NCBI GenBank assembly: GCA_963787005.1
Contig: CAWBBX010000101.1
Span: forward strand, 1 to 64,000
Reading direction: 5' to 3'
DNA from: FEN-1297 sp963787005
Lineage (GTDB): Bacteria > Bacteroidota > Ignavibacteria > Ignavibacteriales > Ignavibacteriaceae
Length of the DNA: 64,000 nt
Below the pieces are notes generated by a model. It did not search any database. It saw only the letters and a list, made by a program, of their open reading frames with translations, and was not told the DNA's origin. Position numbers and translations under genes: made by a program. Numbering within the stretch: the first letter of the stretch is position 1; every line of letters starts with the position of its first letter. Shown in pieces: positions 27,768 to 37,094 of the stretch.

Positions 27768-28883
27768 ATGACATGTAATGATATAATAAAATACTTTGAG
27801 GGATGGGCGCCCAGAGAAATCGCCTGGCAGAAAGACAACGTAGGTTTGCAGGTGGGATCGACGAATAGGAAAGTTAAAAACATAATGCTGTGTCTGGAGC
27901 TTACCGACAGTGTTCTTGACGACGCGATAAAAAAGAGGTGCAACTTTATCTTCACCCATCATCCCCTCCTCTTCCGCCCTCTGAATAAGATCGATACCGA
28001 GACAAACAAGATTTCCAGGCAAGTAGAAAAACTGATTAAAAACGATATCACTCTTTATTCGGCCCATACCAATCTTGATTTTACGAAAGACGGGGTCAGC
28101 TTTGAGCTGGCAAAAGTACTGAAGCTGAAGAATATCCGTTTCCTGCATAACGCTGAATCAAATCAGTTTAAGCTTACTGTTTTTGTTCCCGGTGAACATG
28201 CGGAAAAAGTAACCGGCGCAATCTTCGAAGAGGGCGGCGGAATTATTGGCGAGTATTCCGGGTGCAGCTTCAGGACCGAGGGAAAAGGAACATTTACCGG
28301 CTCTGCAAAATCTAAACCTTCAGTTGGGAGAAAACAGGTGCGTGAATCGATAAGCGAGGTTAAGCTGGAAGTAGTTGTCGATTCTTGGAAACTGCCCGGA
28401 GTAATAAAATCTATGATTAAGGCGCATCCTTACGAAGAAGTCGCTTACGATGTTTATCCGCTTAATAACCTCAACGTGAATTACGGAGCGGGCGCTCTGG
28501 GAGAGCTTGAGACGTCTATGAGCCGAAAAGATTTTTTAAAACACGTATCGGAAAAACTGAGGGCAAAAAATTTCAGGTATACAGGGGGCAAAAGTGGAAG
28601 AATTAGTACAGTTGCCGTCTGCGGAGGATCGGGGAGTGATCTGATCTCCGACGCGGTAAAGTCCGGTGCCGACGCGTACATCACCGCCGATCTGAAATAC
28701 CACACTTTTCACGATTACAGCGGCAAGATACTTCTAATTGACGCCGGGCATTACGAGACCGAAATTCATTCTCTCAACGAAGTGAAGAGAAGACTCGAAA
28801 AATTTATTGGCGGAAGAAAATCGAATACAAAAGTTTTTAAATACGGCGGATCGACGAATCCCATCATTTTTTACAACAATTAA
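27768..28883 (+). CDS. Nif3-like dinuclear metal centre protein (YqfO type)
   Basis: A 371-residue member of the Nif3/GTP cyclohydrolase I type 2 family. The two metal-binding halves contain FIFTHHPLLFR and SAHTNLDF at the N side and DAGHYETE at the C side, where metal ligands lie. Between them (about 120-240) is an inserted PII-like/CutA-like domain (KAHPYEEVAYDVYPL), as in YqfO. The family forms hexameric toroids; its biochemical role is unproven. It is followed by the coiled-coil zinc-ribbon gene at 14 bp, a common partner. Confidence 0.92.
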   Translation: MTCNDIIKYFEGWAPREIAWQKDNVGLQVGSTNRKVKNIMLCLELTDSVLDDAIKKRCNFIFTHHPLLFRPLNKIDTETNKISRQVEKLIKNDITLYSAHTNLDFTKDGVSFELAKVLKLKNIRFLHNAESNQFKLTVFVPGEHAEKVTGAIFEEGGGIIGEYSGCSFRTEGKGTFTGSAKSKPSVGRKQVRESISEVKLEVVVDSWKLPGVIKSMIKAHPYEEVAYDVYPLNNLNVNYGAGALGELETSMSRKDFLKHVSEKLRAKNFRYTGGKSGRISTVAVCGGSGSDLISDAVKSGADAYITADLKYHTFHDYSGKILLIDAGHYETEIHSLNEVKRRLEKFIGGRKSNTKVFKYGGSTNPIIFYNN

Positions 28884-28897
28884 GGAGCATAATAAAA

Positions 28898-29623
28898 TTG
28901 TTTGACAGGTTAAAAATACTCTATGAGTTGCAAAACATAGACGATCAGTTGGATGAACTTGAAGAACTCCGCGGAGATCTTCCTCACACTGTAGAATCCC
29001 TAGAGGATAGCATCAGAGAGATAAAAGACGATATCGCTAATAAGGAAAAAGAACGCAAGGAATCTCTCGAGAAAAGAGAGCAAAACGAGGAAGAGATAGA
29101 AAAGCTGAAAGAAAACGAGAAGAAGTTCAAGGCTCAGCTATACCAGGTAAGAAACAACAAAGAATACGACGCCCTCACAAAGGAAATAGACCACACCGAG
29201 GAGCAGGTTACAAAACTTGAAGCAGAGAACGACAATCTCGCCGATTTCAGTAAAAAAGTGGCCGACGAAATAGAAGAAAATTCGCCGCAGCTCGAAACCC
29301 TGAATGAAGAGCTGAAGGTAAAACAGGCCGACCTCAAGGAAATCGTCAAGGCAAACGAAAAAGAAGAGCAGAAACTCAGAACCAAGAGAAAAGAAATAGA
29401 GGCACTGACAAAGAAGCCCGACTATTCCGCTTACATGAGAATAAGAAAGGCGAAAAAAGGAAAAGCGGTAGCTACTATCAGACGCTCCGCCTGCTCAGGG
29501 TGCCATAATATTGTTCCCTCGCAGAGACAGCTCGAGATCAGAAGAAACAACAAGCTTTTCTTCTGTGAGTACTGCGGAAGAATATTGGTATCGACGGAAA
29601 TAGCCGAAACAGTCGACGCGTAA
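28898..29623 (+). CDS. Coiled-coil protein with C4 zinc ribbon (CT398-like)
   Basis: A 241-residue protein. Residues about 1-190 are a long highly charged antiparallel coiled coil (LEELRGDLPHTVESLEDSI onward). The C-terminal C4 zinc ribbon has CSGCHNIVPS and CEYCGR. This is the family of Chlamydia CT398 and Helicobacter HP0958 (DUF164/zf-RING_7), linked to sigma-54 and secretion or flagellar control in some bacteria; such a role here is inference. TTG start at 28898, preceded by TAAGGAG. Confidence 0.9.
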   Translation: MFDRLKILYELQNIDDQLDELEELRGDLPHTVESLEDSIREIKDDIANKEKERKESLEKREQNEEEIEKLKENEKKFKAQLYQVRNNKEYDALTKEIDHTEEQVTKLEAENDNLADFSKKVADEIEENSPQLETLNEELKVKQADLKEIVKANEKEEQKLRTKRKEIEALTKKPDYSAYMRIRKAKKGKAVATIRRSACSGCHNIVPSQRQLEIRRNNKLFFCEYCGRILVSTEIAETVDA

Positions 29624-29824
29624 TTTCTTTCTCGTATATTATTGATCTCTCTTATGCCGTAAAACCGCGGCGCTTGTACCGGCATATAAAGTCGGTACGA
29701 GTGACAAGAGAGAATTTTTAATTCCCCGGAAACTCTCCTCCGAACTGTATCTTACCCTAATTTTCTCTCTATAATTATTTATTGAATATTCTGAGTAATT
29801 CACTGAAAGATCAAAAAAAAATTA

Positions 29825-30381
29825 TCAGATATTCCAGCCGAACAAAAAATTCAATCTTATCATGTTCTTAAATGTGTAAGCTTCCCAGGTTGAAGGATTT
29901 TCATCATATTTTCTTAAATACTTAATGATCTTAGGTTTCGAAGTCGGCACATAATATTTTAACTCCATGGAGAAGGAATTCGTTATTTGAACTCCTCCCC
30001 CTAAATAAATAGTCCATATAGATGAATTAAAAGTAATTTCCTCATTGCCTATCTGAAGTCCCTCGTTAGAATGTTGTAATATTCCGGTTGCGAAATAAAC
30101 TCGGGCTAATAAATTTATACTTACCCCCTAATACCAAATTCCCAGCCCTTAAATTCCGTATCAAAAGTTCTTCCTATTTGAGCAAGGAAAGAAATATCTT
30201 TTAGGGGGCTAAATGATAAATCCAAATGAGCTGCCAAAGGTAACCCTTCTGTCCCTAAATTTTGCGAGTTGTTCGCTTTGTCAATTTTAACTTGATGAAA
30301 GCCTATGTCAAATCCCAACTTCAAGTTTTGGGCTTGCAGTAAAGATGAACAAGCTAACAGAATTCCGATGAATATTTTCAT
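29825..30381 (-). pseudogene. Outer-membrane beta-barrel protein, frameshifted
   Basis: The 5' piece (30381 to 30121) encodes a signal peptide (MKIFIGILLACSSLLQAQ) and 68 further residues of a porin-like barrel ending GWEFGIRG. The protein continues without loss in the next frame (VSINLLARVYFATGILQHS and on to MIRLNFLFGWNI, stop at 29825). The shift falls in a five-base G run on the coding strand. The joined product would be about 185 residues, ending in an aromatic-rich strand as outer-membrane barrels do. It may be a true pseudogene, a homopolymer sequencing error or a phase-variable site. Confidence 0.75.
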
Positions 30382-30671
30382 AATTATCCCCCATCAAAAT
30401 CGGATTAATTTAATATAATAGATTTTAAGTTGGCACCTATTTCCTGCCGGCATGCGCAATTCTTTTCAGGCACGTTAACATTTTTTTTCAGGCCGGACAG
30501 ATAAATATATGACTGATCTTTTCTGCTGTTTTAAGAGAAGTAATTTATTATATTTGGCCATTAAAATAATTTAACTTTCACCATTTATAATCATTTTGTT
30601 AAATTTAAGAAGTAATTGTATTAAGCCGTATAACGTTCATCGTCCCTCGGCTTAAAAAGGAATAAAAGAAC
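30382..30671. other. Intergenic region upstream of rnpB
   Basis: 290 bp of mostly AT-rich sequence. No gene. It should contain the rnpB promoter on the plus strand and the promoter of the broken barrel gene on the minus strand, but no clear element stands out. Confidence 0.4.
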
Positions 30672-31145
30672 GGTTCAGGTCGGGCAATTGCTCTTCGCCT
30701 TGCGCGGGGGGAGGAAAGTCCGAACTTCACAGAACAGGGTGCCGGGTAACACCCGGGGTCCCGGGATGCAGGCCTCAAAGCTTGCGGAACCGGGATACGG
30801 AAAGTGCCGCAGAAAATATACCGCCCCGATATTATCGGGGTAAGGGTGAAATGGCGAGGTAAGAGCTCACCGCGGGAATGGTAACATTTCCGGTGCCGTA
30901 AGGCATCCCGACTACCTGCCGGTAGCAGGTTTTATCGGGACAAGGTAAACCCCACCCGAAGCAAGGTTAAATAGGGAAGTTTTTCCCGGCTCGACCGGGA
31001 GCAGGGTTGTTCGCTCTGTTTGTCTATTAAAAGGCAGGAACTTCCGGGTAAACCGCTCGAGCCCGGCAGTAATGACGGGCCTAGACAAATAATTGCCGTC
31101 CCGGTTTTAATCGGGATTACAAAATTCGGCTTACAGACCTGAATC
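30672..31145 (+). ncRNA. rnpB: RNase P RNA (class A)
   Basis: The catalytic RNA of ribonuclease P. The conserved region I is visible as GAGGAAAGTCCGAACTTC near 30711. The family features GGTGAAATGGCGAGGTAAGA near 30844 and GGTAAACCCCACCCGAAGCA near 30945 also appear. P1 closes between TTCAGGTC (30674-30681) and GACCTGAA (31136-31143), which fixes the ends to within a few bases. At about 474 bases it is longer than usual; part of the excess is a stem carrying a CCTGCCGGTAGCAGG palindrome at 30912-30929. It sits just upstream of recJ. Confidence 0.95.
30912..30929. repeat. CCTGCC-type palindrome inside rnpB
   Basis: CTACCTGCCGGTAGCAGG, flanked by TCCCGA and TCGGGA that extend the stem. It matches the core of the short palindrome found at 22355, 51448 and 54178 and appears to lengthen a peripheral hairpin of the RNase P RNA. 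Confidence 0.5.
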
Positions 31146-31186
31146 TATTTCTTTGTTCTTTTAATTATCTTCTATGGATAATTAAT

Positions 31187-32917
31187 ATGTTGAAAAAACG
31201 TTGGGATATAAGAGAAGTTGATGATGACCTCACGGTAAAATCATTAGCTGACTCTCTTAATATTTCCGATATCCTAGCCAAACTTTTGGTTCTTCGGAAT
31301 ATAAAGAACTATCACCAGGCAAAAACATTTTTCCGCCCATCGCTAGAATCACTTCACAATCCCTTTTTAATGGACGGCATGGAAGCCGCAACGTACAGAG
31401 TTATTCAGGCTCTTACTGAAAACCAGTCCATCTGTGTTTTCGGAGATTACGACGTGGACGGGACCTGTTCTACCGCTCTTCTCTATATGTTTCTTAAAAA
31501 ACTCGATGCGAACGCGGATTTTTATATTCCCAAAAGACTAACCGAAGGATACGGACTTTCTAAAACCGGGATCGATTACATCAAGAGCAAGGGCGTCTCT
31601 CTGCTTATTTCCGTCGACTGCGGAATTACAGCGGTAGAAGAAACCGCTTATGCAAAGGAACTGGGAATCGATCTTATTATATGCGATCACCACCAGCCGA
31701 AAGATGAGCTGCCGGATGCGTACGCAGTGCTCGATCCGCTGAAGCCGGGATGTAATTACCCTTTCAAATATCTTTCCGGCGCGGGCGTGGCGTTTAAGCT
31801 GGCGCAGGGCGTATCGGAAAGAATAGGAAAAAGAGATCTGCCGATGGAGTACCTCGATCTCGTTGCTCTCGCGGGAGCGGCAGATATTGTCCCTCTAGTT
31901 GATGAGAACAGGGTTCTCGTTAAAGAAGGACTCGAAAGAATAAACGTCTCTCCGCGTCCCGGTATACTTGCGTTAATCGAAAGCTGCAACATTCTCCCCG
32001 GAAATCTTACGTCGGGCCAGGTTGTGTTTACGATAGCGCCGCGTATTAATGCAGTAGGAAGACTGGGCGACGCGCAGAGAGCGGTGGAACTGCTTATAAC
32101 CGAAAATAAATCCGAAGCTCTTAAGATGGCGGAGGTGCTGGAATCGGAAAATCATGAAAGAAGAAAAATCGACGAAACCACTTTCGACAGCGCACTGGAA
32201 ATAGTAGAGAACTCGCTCGATCTCAGCGAGGATGTCGCCATTATTCTTCACCAGGAGCAGTGGCATCCCGGTGTTATCGGGATAGTGGCTTCAAGGCTTG
32301 TGGAAAAATATTACAGGCCCACTATAATGCTTACTACGGTTGACGGAGTGGCGAAAGGTTCCGCGAGAAGTATTTCGAACTTCAACATTTACGAAGCACT
32401 GAAAAAATGCGAGGACCTGCTGATACACTTCGGCGGACATCAGGCTGCGGCGGGACTGGCGGTTGAGGTCGACAAAATAGAAGAATTTAGATCGAAGTTT
32501 AACCAGATCGTAAAAGAATCTATTACCGACGAGGAACTTCTTCCGGAAATTCATATAGATTCAAGGTTGAGATTTTCCGAGATAACACCGAAATTTCTCA
32601 GGATAATAGATCAATATTCTCCGTTCGGACCCGGGAATATGAGGCCGGTTTTCCTTTCGGAGAACGTGGAGATTTCCAACTTTCCGAGAATAGTCGGCAA
32701 CAATCACCTGCTTGTTAGCTTGAAGCAGAAGGGATCCGACAAGGTGTTCGACAGCATCGGTTTTAATATAGGTGAGTTCTGCAATATGATAAACAAGCGC
32801 GGCATGCCATTCGACATTGTATATACCATTGATAAAAGTACGAGAGACGGCAGAACTTTGCCGCAGTTCAGGTTAAAGGATATTAAAATAAAAGAAAATT
32901 ACGAGGAGCCAAATTAA
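31187..32917 (+). CDS. recJ: Single-stranded-DNA-specific exonuclease RecJ
   Basis: A 576-residue 5'-3' single-strand DNA exonuclease used in mismatch, base excision and RecF-pathway repair. DHH-family motifs are seen as VFGDYDVDGTCSTALLY (motif I), SVDCGITAVEE (II), ICDHHQP (III) and, in the DHHA1 part, GGHQAAAGLAV. The length agrees with bacterial RecJ. Its stop overlaps the ATG of yebC by one base, and ruvC and ruvA follow, giving a repair-oriented gene group. Confidence 0.97.
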   Translation: MLKKRWDIREVDDDLTVKSLADSLNISDILAKLLVLRNIKNYHQAKTFFRPSLESLHNPFLMDGMEAATYRVIQALTENQSICVFGDYDVDGTCSTALLYMFLKKLDANADFYIPKRLTEGYGLSKTGIDYIKSKGVSLLISVDCGITAVEETAYAKELGIDLIICDHHQPKDELPDAYAVLDPLKPGCNYPFKYLSGAGVAFKLAQGVSERIGKRDLPMEYLDLVALAGAADIVPLVDENRVLVKEGLERINVSPRPGILALIESCNILPGNLTSGQVVFTIAPRINAVGRLGDAQRAVELLITENKSEALKMAEVLESENHERRKIDETTFDSALEIVENSLDLSEDVAIILHQEQWHPGVIGIVASRLVEKYYRPTIMLTTVDGVAKGSARSISNFNIYEALKKCEDLLIHFGGHQAAAGLAVEVDKIEEFRSKFNQIVKESITDEELLPEIHIDSRLRFSEITPKFLRIIDQYSPFGPGNMRPVFLSENVEISNFPRIVGNNHLLVSLKQKGSDKVFDSIGFNIGEFCNMINKRGMPFDIVYTIDKSTRDGRTLPQFRLKDIKIKENYEEPN

Positions 32918-33654
32918 TGTCAGGTCATTCAAAATGGGCAACCACAAAGCGTAAAAAAGCTGCCATCGATGCGAAAAGAGGAAAGCTTTTTACCAAGCTT
33001 ATTAAAGAAATAACAATTGCTGCGCGCGGAGGCGGAGGCGATCCTTCCGGAAACCCGCGATTGAGACTTGCAGTCGATAATGCCAAGGCAGCCAATATGC
33101 CGCAGGATAATATCGACAGAGCCATTAAGAAAGCTACCGGCGAGCTCGACGGAGTTACGTATCACGAAATTACATACGAAGGCTACGGTCCCGCCGGAAT
33201 TGCCGTGCTTGTGGAAGTCGCAACCGACAACAAGAACAGAACAGTCGCGGAAGTAAGACATCTGTTCAGCAAGAGCGGCGGAAGTTTGGGCGAATCAAAT
33301 TCAGTAGCGTGGATGTTCGACAGAAAAGGCGTTATCACAATGCCGAAGCAGGGAAAGACGGAGGACGACATAATGATGATTGTTATTGAGGCCGGCGCCG
33401 AGGATCTTCAGACAGAAGAGGATTTCTTCGAAATACAAACTCCTATCGAATCTTTCGAACCGGTAAGAAAATCCCTGATCGATAACGGACTAACCATCGA
33501 GAATGCTTCTCTGCAGTGGATAGCCAAGAACTATATAAACATCGAAGGCGAGGACGCAGAAAAAGCTATGAAATTGATAGAAGGACTCGAAGACAACGAC
33601 GACGTACAGAACGTATACTCAAACGCGGATTTCGACGAAGCTTCACTGAGCTAA
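32917..33654 (+). CDS. yebC: YebC/PmpR/TACO1 family protein
   Basis: A 245-residue member of the YebC family. The start MSGHSKWATTKRKKAAIDAKRGK and the GGGGDPSGNPRLR segment are diagnostic. Long-form members have been described as transcription regulators and, more recently, as translation factors helping ribosomes through proline stretches. It is translationally coupled to recJ (overlap of one base) and precedes ruvC, an arrangement conserved in many bacteria. Confidence 0.96.
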   Translation: MSGHSKWATTKRKKAAIDAKRGKLFTKLIKEITIAARGGGGDPSGNPRLRLAVDNAKAANMPQDNIDRAIKKATGELDGVTYHEITYEGYGPAGIAVLVEVATDNKNRTVAEVRHLFSKSGGSLGESNSVAWMFDRKGVITMPKQGKTEDDIMMIVIEAGAEDLQTEEDFFEIQTPIESFEPVRKSLIDNGLTIENASLQWIAKNYINIEGEDAEKAMKLIEGLEDNDDVQNVYSNADFDEASLS

Positions 33655-33688
33655 TTAAACATTTTCGGGGTCGTATTAAAAGCTCGGT

Positions 33689-33774
33689 GTCATTCTGATC
33701 CCGACTTGTCGGGAGAAGAATCTCAATAAATTTTAGGTAAGATTCTTCGGTCGCTCAAGCTCCCCCAGAATGAC
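33689..33774. repeat. Interspersed inverted repeat, GTCATTCTG family
   Basis: The arms GTCATTCTG (33689-33697) and CAGAATGAC (33766-33774) enclose a second inner pair, GAAGAATCT and AGATTCTTC, and a small CCCGACTTGTCGGG palindrome. This architecture is that of a non-coding MITE-like element; the same style of element is widespread in FCB genomes. It lies between yebC and ruvC and may form a large hairpin in the transcript. Confidence 0.7.
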
Positions 33775-33818
33775 AAGCAACGCTATTAACACAGCCTCAT
33801 AATTTTTTTAAGTTTATA

Positions 33819-34358
33819 ATGATAATTTTAGGCGTAGATCCCGGAACTAATTTTACCGGTTACGGGATAATAAAATACGACAAGAACACGTTCACCAGAG
33901 TCGTAAACGGTCTTATAAAACTCCCCCCGTCCAAACCGCTTCCCCTCAAACTCGGCATTATTTACGATGAGCTTGCGAACGTAATAAAGAAATATAAACC
34001 CGATGAGTTCGCGATAGAGACTGCTTTCTACGGCAAGAACGTACAGTCCGCCATGAAGATCGGCTACGCACGGGGAGTCTCGATACTTTCCGCTGTTCAT
34101 AATGACCTGCCCACAAGCGAATACTCGCCGCGGGAAATTAAAAAGTCGGTTGTCGGCACCGGTGCGGCATCGAAGGAGCAGGTAAATTATATGATCCGGA
34201 CTATTCTCGAAATTAGCGCCTCCGATAAAATGAAATTCGACGAGAGCGATGCGCTCGCCGTTGCGCTCTGCCACGCGTTCAGGATGAAGTCACCCTCGAA
34301 AAAGAGCAAGGACTGGAAGGCGTTTATCGAAGCATTCCCCGACAGGGTAATAGATTAA
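33819..34358 (+). CDS. ruvC: Crossover junction endodeoxyribonuclease RuvC
   Basis: A 179-residue Holliday-junction resolvase. Catalytic acidic residues are visible: Asp in ILGVDPGTNFTGYG, Glu in AIETAFYGKN, and two Asp in FDESDALAVALCH. It cuts four-way junctions delivered by RuvAB. ruvA follows after 118 bp; ruvB is not in the window. Confidence 0.97.
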   Translation: MIILGVDPGTNFTGYGIIKYDKNTFTRVVNGLIKLPPSKPLPLKLGIIYDELANVIKKYKPDEFAIETAFYGKNVQSAMKIGYARGVSILSAVHNDLPTSEYSPREIKKSVVGTGAASKEQVNYMIRTILEISASDKMKFDESDALAVALCHAFRMKSPSKKSKDWKAFIEAFPDRVID

Positions 34359-34476
34359 ATACAGAGCTGACGCTCAACAAATCATTTTTGATTTTAATAG
34401 AACTTAAACTAAGTTTATACCTCGGCAGCGGAAAAAATTTCGCTTTTAATTATTCATTCTTAATTGAAAATTATTT

Positions 34477-35058
34477 ATGATAGGCTACCTCAAAGGGAAC
34501 ATACTTTCGGTGAAGCCGACAAAGGTTCTTCTGGACGTAAACGGCGTCGGTTACGCAGTTAACATATCGATCAATACATTCGAAGAAATAAACAATAAAG
34601 ACACGGCTTCGCTCTTTATTCATACCAGCGTGAGGGAGGATTCGATTACACTTTACGGTTTCTTCGCGGAGCCTGAAAAGGATATGTTCGAGCTTTTGAT
34701 CTCGATAAGCGGGATCGGGCCAAAGCTGGCTCAGAGTATTCTTTCCGGTATTATGGTCGATGAACTTAAGAGCGCGATAAAGAACGGAGATACTGGAAGA
34801 ATAACGGCCGCACCGGGCGTCGGTAGAAAAACCGCGGAGAGACTTGTGCTGGAGCTGAGATCCAAAGTCGATGCCGTCGCCGAAGCAGGCGGAACCGCGG
34901 ACAGCAGGAGTGTAAAAGGTGAGGCGGTGTCGGCGCTTACGACTTTGGGCTACAATTTAAAGGTAGCCGAAAAGGCTGTATCGGATTCTTTATCGGCTGA
35001 GCCCGACCTTCCTCTTGAGGATTTGATAAAAAAAGCGCTGGGAGTGCTGAATAATTAG
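34477..35058 (+). CDS. ruvA: Holliday junction branch migration protein RuvA
   Basis: A 193-residue RuvA. It has an N-terminal OB fold (MIGYLKGNILSVKPTKVLLD), tandem helix-hairpin-helix motifs (LISISGIGPKLAQSILSG and ITAAPGVGRKTAERLVLEL) and a C-terminal RuvB-binding helical domain (GEAVSALTTLGY). It binds the junction as a tetramer and loads RuvB. Standard length. Confidence 0.97.
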   Translation: MIGYLKGNILSVKPTKVLLDVNGVGYAVNISINTFEEINNKDTASLFIHTSVREDSITLYGFFAEPEKDMFELLISISGIGPKLAQSILSGIMVDELKSAIKNGDTGRITAAPGVGRKTAERLVLELRSKVDAVAEAGGTADSRSVKGEAVSALTTLGYNLKVAEKAVSDSLSAEPDLPLEDLIKKALGVLNN

Positions 35059-35097
35059 CCGCCTTAATTTCCCTTTGATGATTATCCGATCTTAAAT

Positions 35098-35544
35098 TTA
35101 AAGATAGTTCTCCGGAATTTTAAGTGTTTCCGTCTGCTCGTTCCAGGCAATGCACGATATCCGCCATTTATTATTTACCTTAATAAACTGAATACTGTTT
35201 ATACCCAGAGAAGACGGTTCCTTTTCCTCGAGATCATATTTTTTCTCATAAGTGCTGAAACGGTGGGCTACCTTGCCGAAAAGTTCGGTCTTTGAAGAGA
35301 TCTCGCCTTCGTAAAATGCTTTTATAACGCCGCTCTCCAGCTTATCCTTATAAATCTGAATAAAGTCATCCGCTTTCATTATCAGCGGATCACTGCCGTT
35401 GTTGTTTATCATCCGTCCGTCAGGTATCATCAGATCGGTAAGTTTATCTACCTCCGGATACCCGCCTTCCGAAAAACATATGCAGGCGTACAATTCTTTT
35501 GCGGTTTGATTGATCTGTTCTAAATCTTCTTCTGATTTACTCAC
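35098..35544 (-). CDS. SnoaL/NTF2-like domain protein
   Basis: A 148-residue cytoplasmic protein with an NTF2-like cone fold layout: an N-terminal helix pair (QINQTAKELYACICF), then strands ending in INSIQFIKVNNKWRISCIAW. Such proteins are often small enzymes or binding proteins of unknown ligand. It overlaps nothing and follows the DUF4937-like gene by 15 bp on the same strand, so the two are likely co-transcribed. Confidence 0.75.
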   Translation of the reverse strand: MSKSEEDLEQINQTAKELYACICFSEGGYPEVDKLTDLMIPDGRMINNNGSDPLIMKADDFIQIYKDKLESGVIKAFYEGEISSKTELFGKVAHRFSTYEKKYDLEEKEPSSLGINSIQFIKVNNKWRISCIAWNEQTETLKIPENYL

Positions 35545-35559
35545 TGTAATTCCTCCCTT

Positions 35560-36195
35560 TTAATAAACCGTCCACGAATCTTCCATTCGTATTATCCTTG
35601 CTGTTAATTTTTCCATATCCTTTTCCATCCCGGCTTTTACTCTGAGTATTTGAAGTTTATTCTGTACAAAATCGAAGTGAGATTTTTCGGAATCCCATAA
35701 AGTCAGCACCAGGAAATCGGATTCAATTTCCTTTCGTTTCGTAAAATAACCACCGAGCATTCCGTTTACTTCCGCCATGCCCGGTTTCCATGCCGTGTTC
35801 TGCGACTCAATATACTGTTCCTGCCTCCCAAGGTATGTTGTGCATTCCGTGCTTCTTATTAATTTTGAATTCTCAATTAATTCGGGAATATCTTGCTGCG
35901 TCTCACTGAATTCAAACATAGAATCATACAAAGATATTGCAATGGAGACATATGTTTCCGTCTGTCCGCTGTTATTTAAAATATTATCGTGGACACTTTG
36001 CATAAAACAAAGATAAGAAGAATGGTCCCGCCAAATTGAAAGTATGCAAGCTTCATTATCGTTGTGTATATTCCATCCTCCGGTTTGGGCAATAAAACCT
36101 TCGGTTCCTTTAACGGCCTGCCATTGTTCCTGCGCAGCGGAAAATAGATTCTTGTTTTGCGATTCGACCAGGCACTTTATCCATTTGACAAGCAT
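35560..36195 (-). CDS. DUF4937 / YdbC-like ABM-fold protein
   Basis: A 211-residue protein beginning MLVKWIKCLVESQNKNLF and continuing with AQEQWQAVKGTEGFIAQTGG. This is the start of the YdbC-like family, annotated DUF4937 and related to antibiotic-biosynthesis-monooxygenase (dimeric alpha-beta barrel) folds. A second similar half (about 115-205: PGMAEVNGMLGGYFTKRKE, LVLTLWDSEKSHFDF) suggests an internal duplication. Biochemical role unknown; related folds bind heme or oxidise small aromatics. Confidence 0.75.
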   Translation of the reverse strand: MLVKWIKCLVESQNKNLFSAAQEQWQAVKGTEGFIAQTGGWNIHNDNEACILSIWRDHSSYLCFMQSVHDNILNNSGQTETYVSIAISLYDSMFEFSETQQDIPELIENSKLIRSTECTTYLGRQEQYIESQNTAWKPGMAEVNGMLGGYFTKRKEIESDFLVLTLWDSEKSHFDFVQNKLQILRVKAGMEKDMEKLTARIIRMEDSWTVY

Positions 36196-36463
36196 AATAT
36201 CCCCTGAATTACTTGTATTTACGGACCTTGAATTTAACTTGCAGCTGGAAATTGCGGAATGTCATCCCCTCGGAAAGTAAGTATTTCTACAGCTTCAAAA
36301 CCGGTTTTCCCCTCTCTTCAGCTCAGTAAAAAAAAATTCCAATTGATAGATAACTTATTTTTGGAAATATATCCACATAATTCTTTAACCGGGGCAAAAA
36401 ATAACAGGAAGTACTTAGAGCTTACCGGACGCTTCTTTTTCGGGAAATGATAATTTTAATCGA

Positions 36464-37018
36464 CTAATCCTGTTTGGTCATTATAAACTTATTCGGATCG
36501 TAGGCCTGCTCCCTCAGAATGGAAAATATTTTCTGCAGGTCGTCTTCGGATAGTTTTTTCGTCCGGCTTAATATCCAGCCGTATTTCCTGGTAGGTGTAC
36601 CAACAACAGCGTACCGGTAATTGTCATCAAGTCCGATTATCCAATAATCCCCCCAGAATAAATGGAAACCGAGAATACTTACGAAGCTTACCTCCAGCTT
36701 TGAATTGGTCTTGCCGTCGGCTACCTTGGCAATACCATCCGCCTCGTTTACCTCTCCATTGTCTTCTATGCATTTGTTTATAACGTCGATCTTACCGTCT
36801 TCTCTCAGTTTGTATGTAGCCGTGGTGTTTTTAGCGCAGCTTTTCTGAAAACGGTTCGGTATTTTAGCTATCTCGTACCATGTACCGGCATACTTCTGCA
36901 GATCGACCTTGCTTACCGTAGCCGGCTCGCTCTTTTCGGAATCTTGCGCGCTAGCGTTAACGACCAATAAAATAGAAAGGAAAAACAGCGCATAAAACAT
37001 TTTAAATATATCGTTCAC
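36464..37018 (-). CDS. Secreted lipocalin (Blc family)
   Basis: A 184-residue lipocalin with a signal peptide (FYALFFLSILLVVNASAQD). The family motif is KYAGTWYEIAKIPNRFQKSC (GxW), followed by TATYKLREDGKIDVINKC, WIIGLDDNYRYAVVGTPTR and WILSRTKKLSED. It resembles bacterial Blc, which binds fatty acids or lysophospholipids at the outer membrane. Unlike Escherichia coli Blc there is no lipobox cysteine at the cleavage site, so it should be periplasmic or secreted rather than a lipoprotein. Confidence 0.93.
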   Translation of the reverse strand: MNDIFKMFYALFFLSILLVVNASAQDSEKSEPATVSKVDLQKYAGTWYEIAKIPNRFQKSCAKNTTATYKLREDGKIDVINKCIEDNGEVNEADGIAKVADGKTNSKLEVSFVSILGFHLFWGDYWIIGLDDNYRYAVVGTPTRKYGWILSRTKKLSEDDLQKIFSILREQAYDPNKFIMTKQD

Positions 37019-37094
37019 GTTAACTCCCCTTCTGTTTTTTTTGATGGCTTACATTTTCGCAAATTATAACAATGCAGGTTTTGCGAAAGAACAA

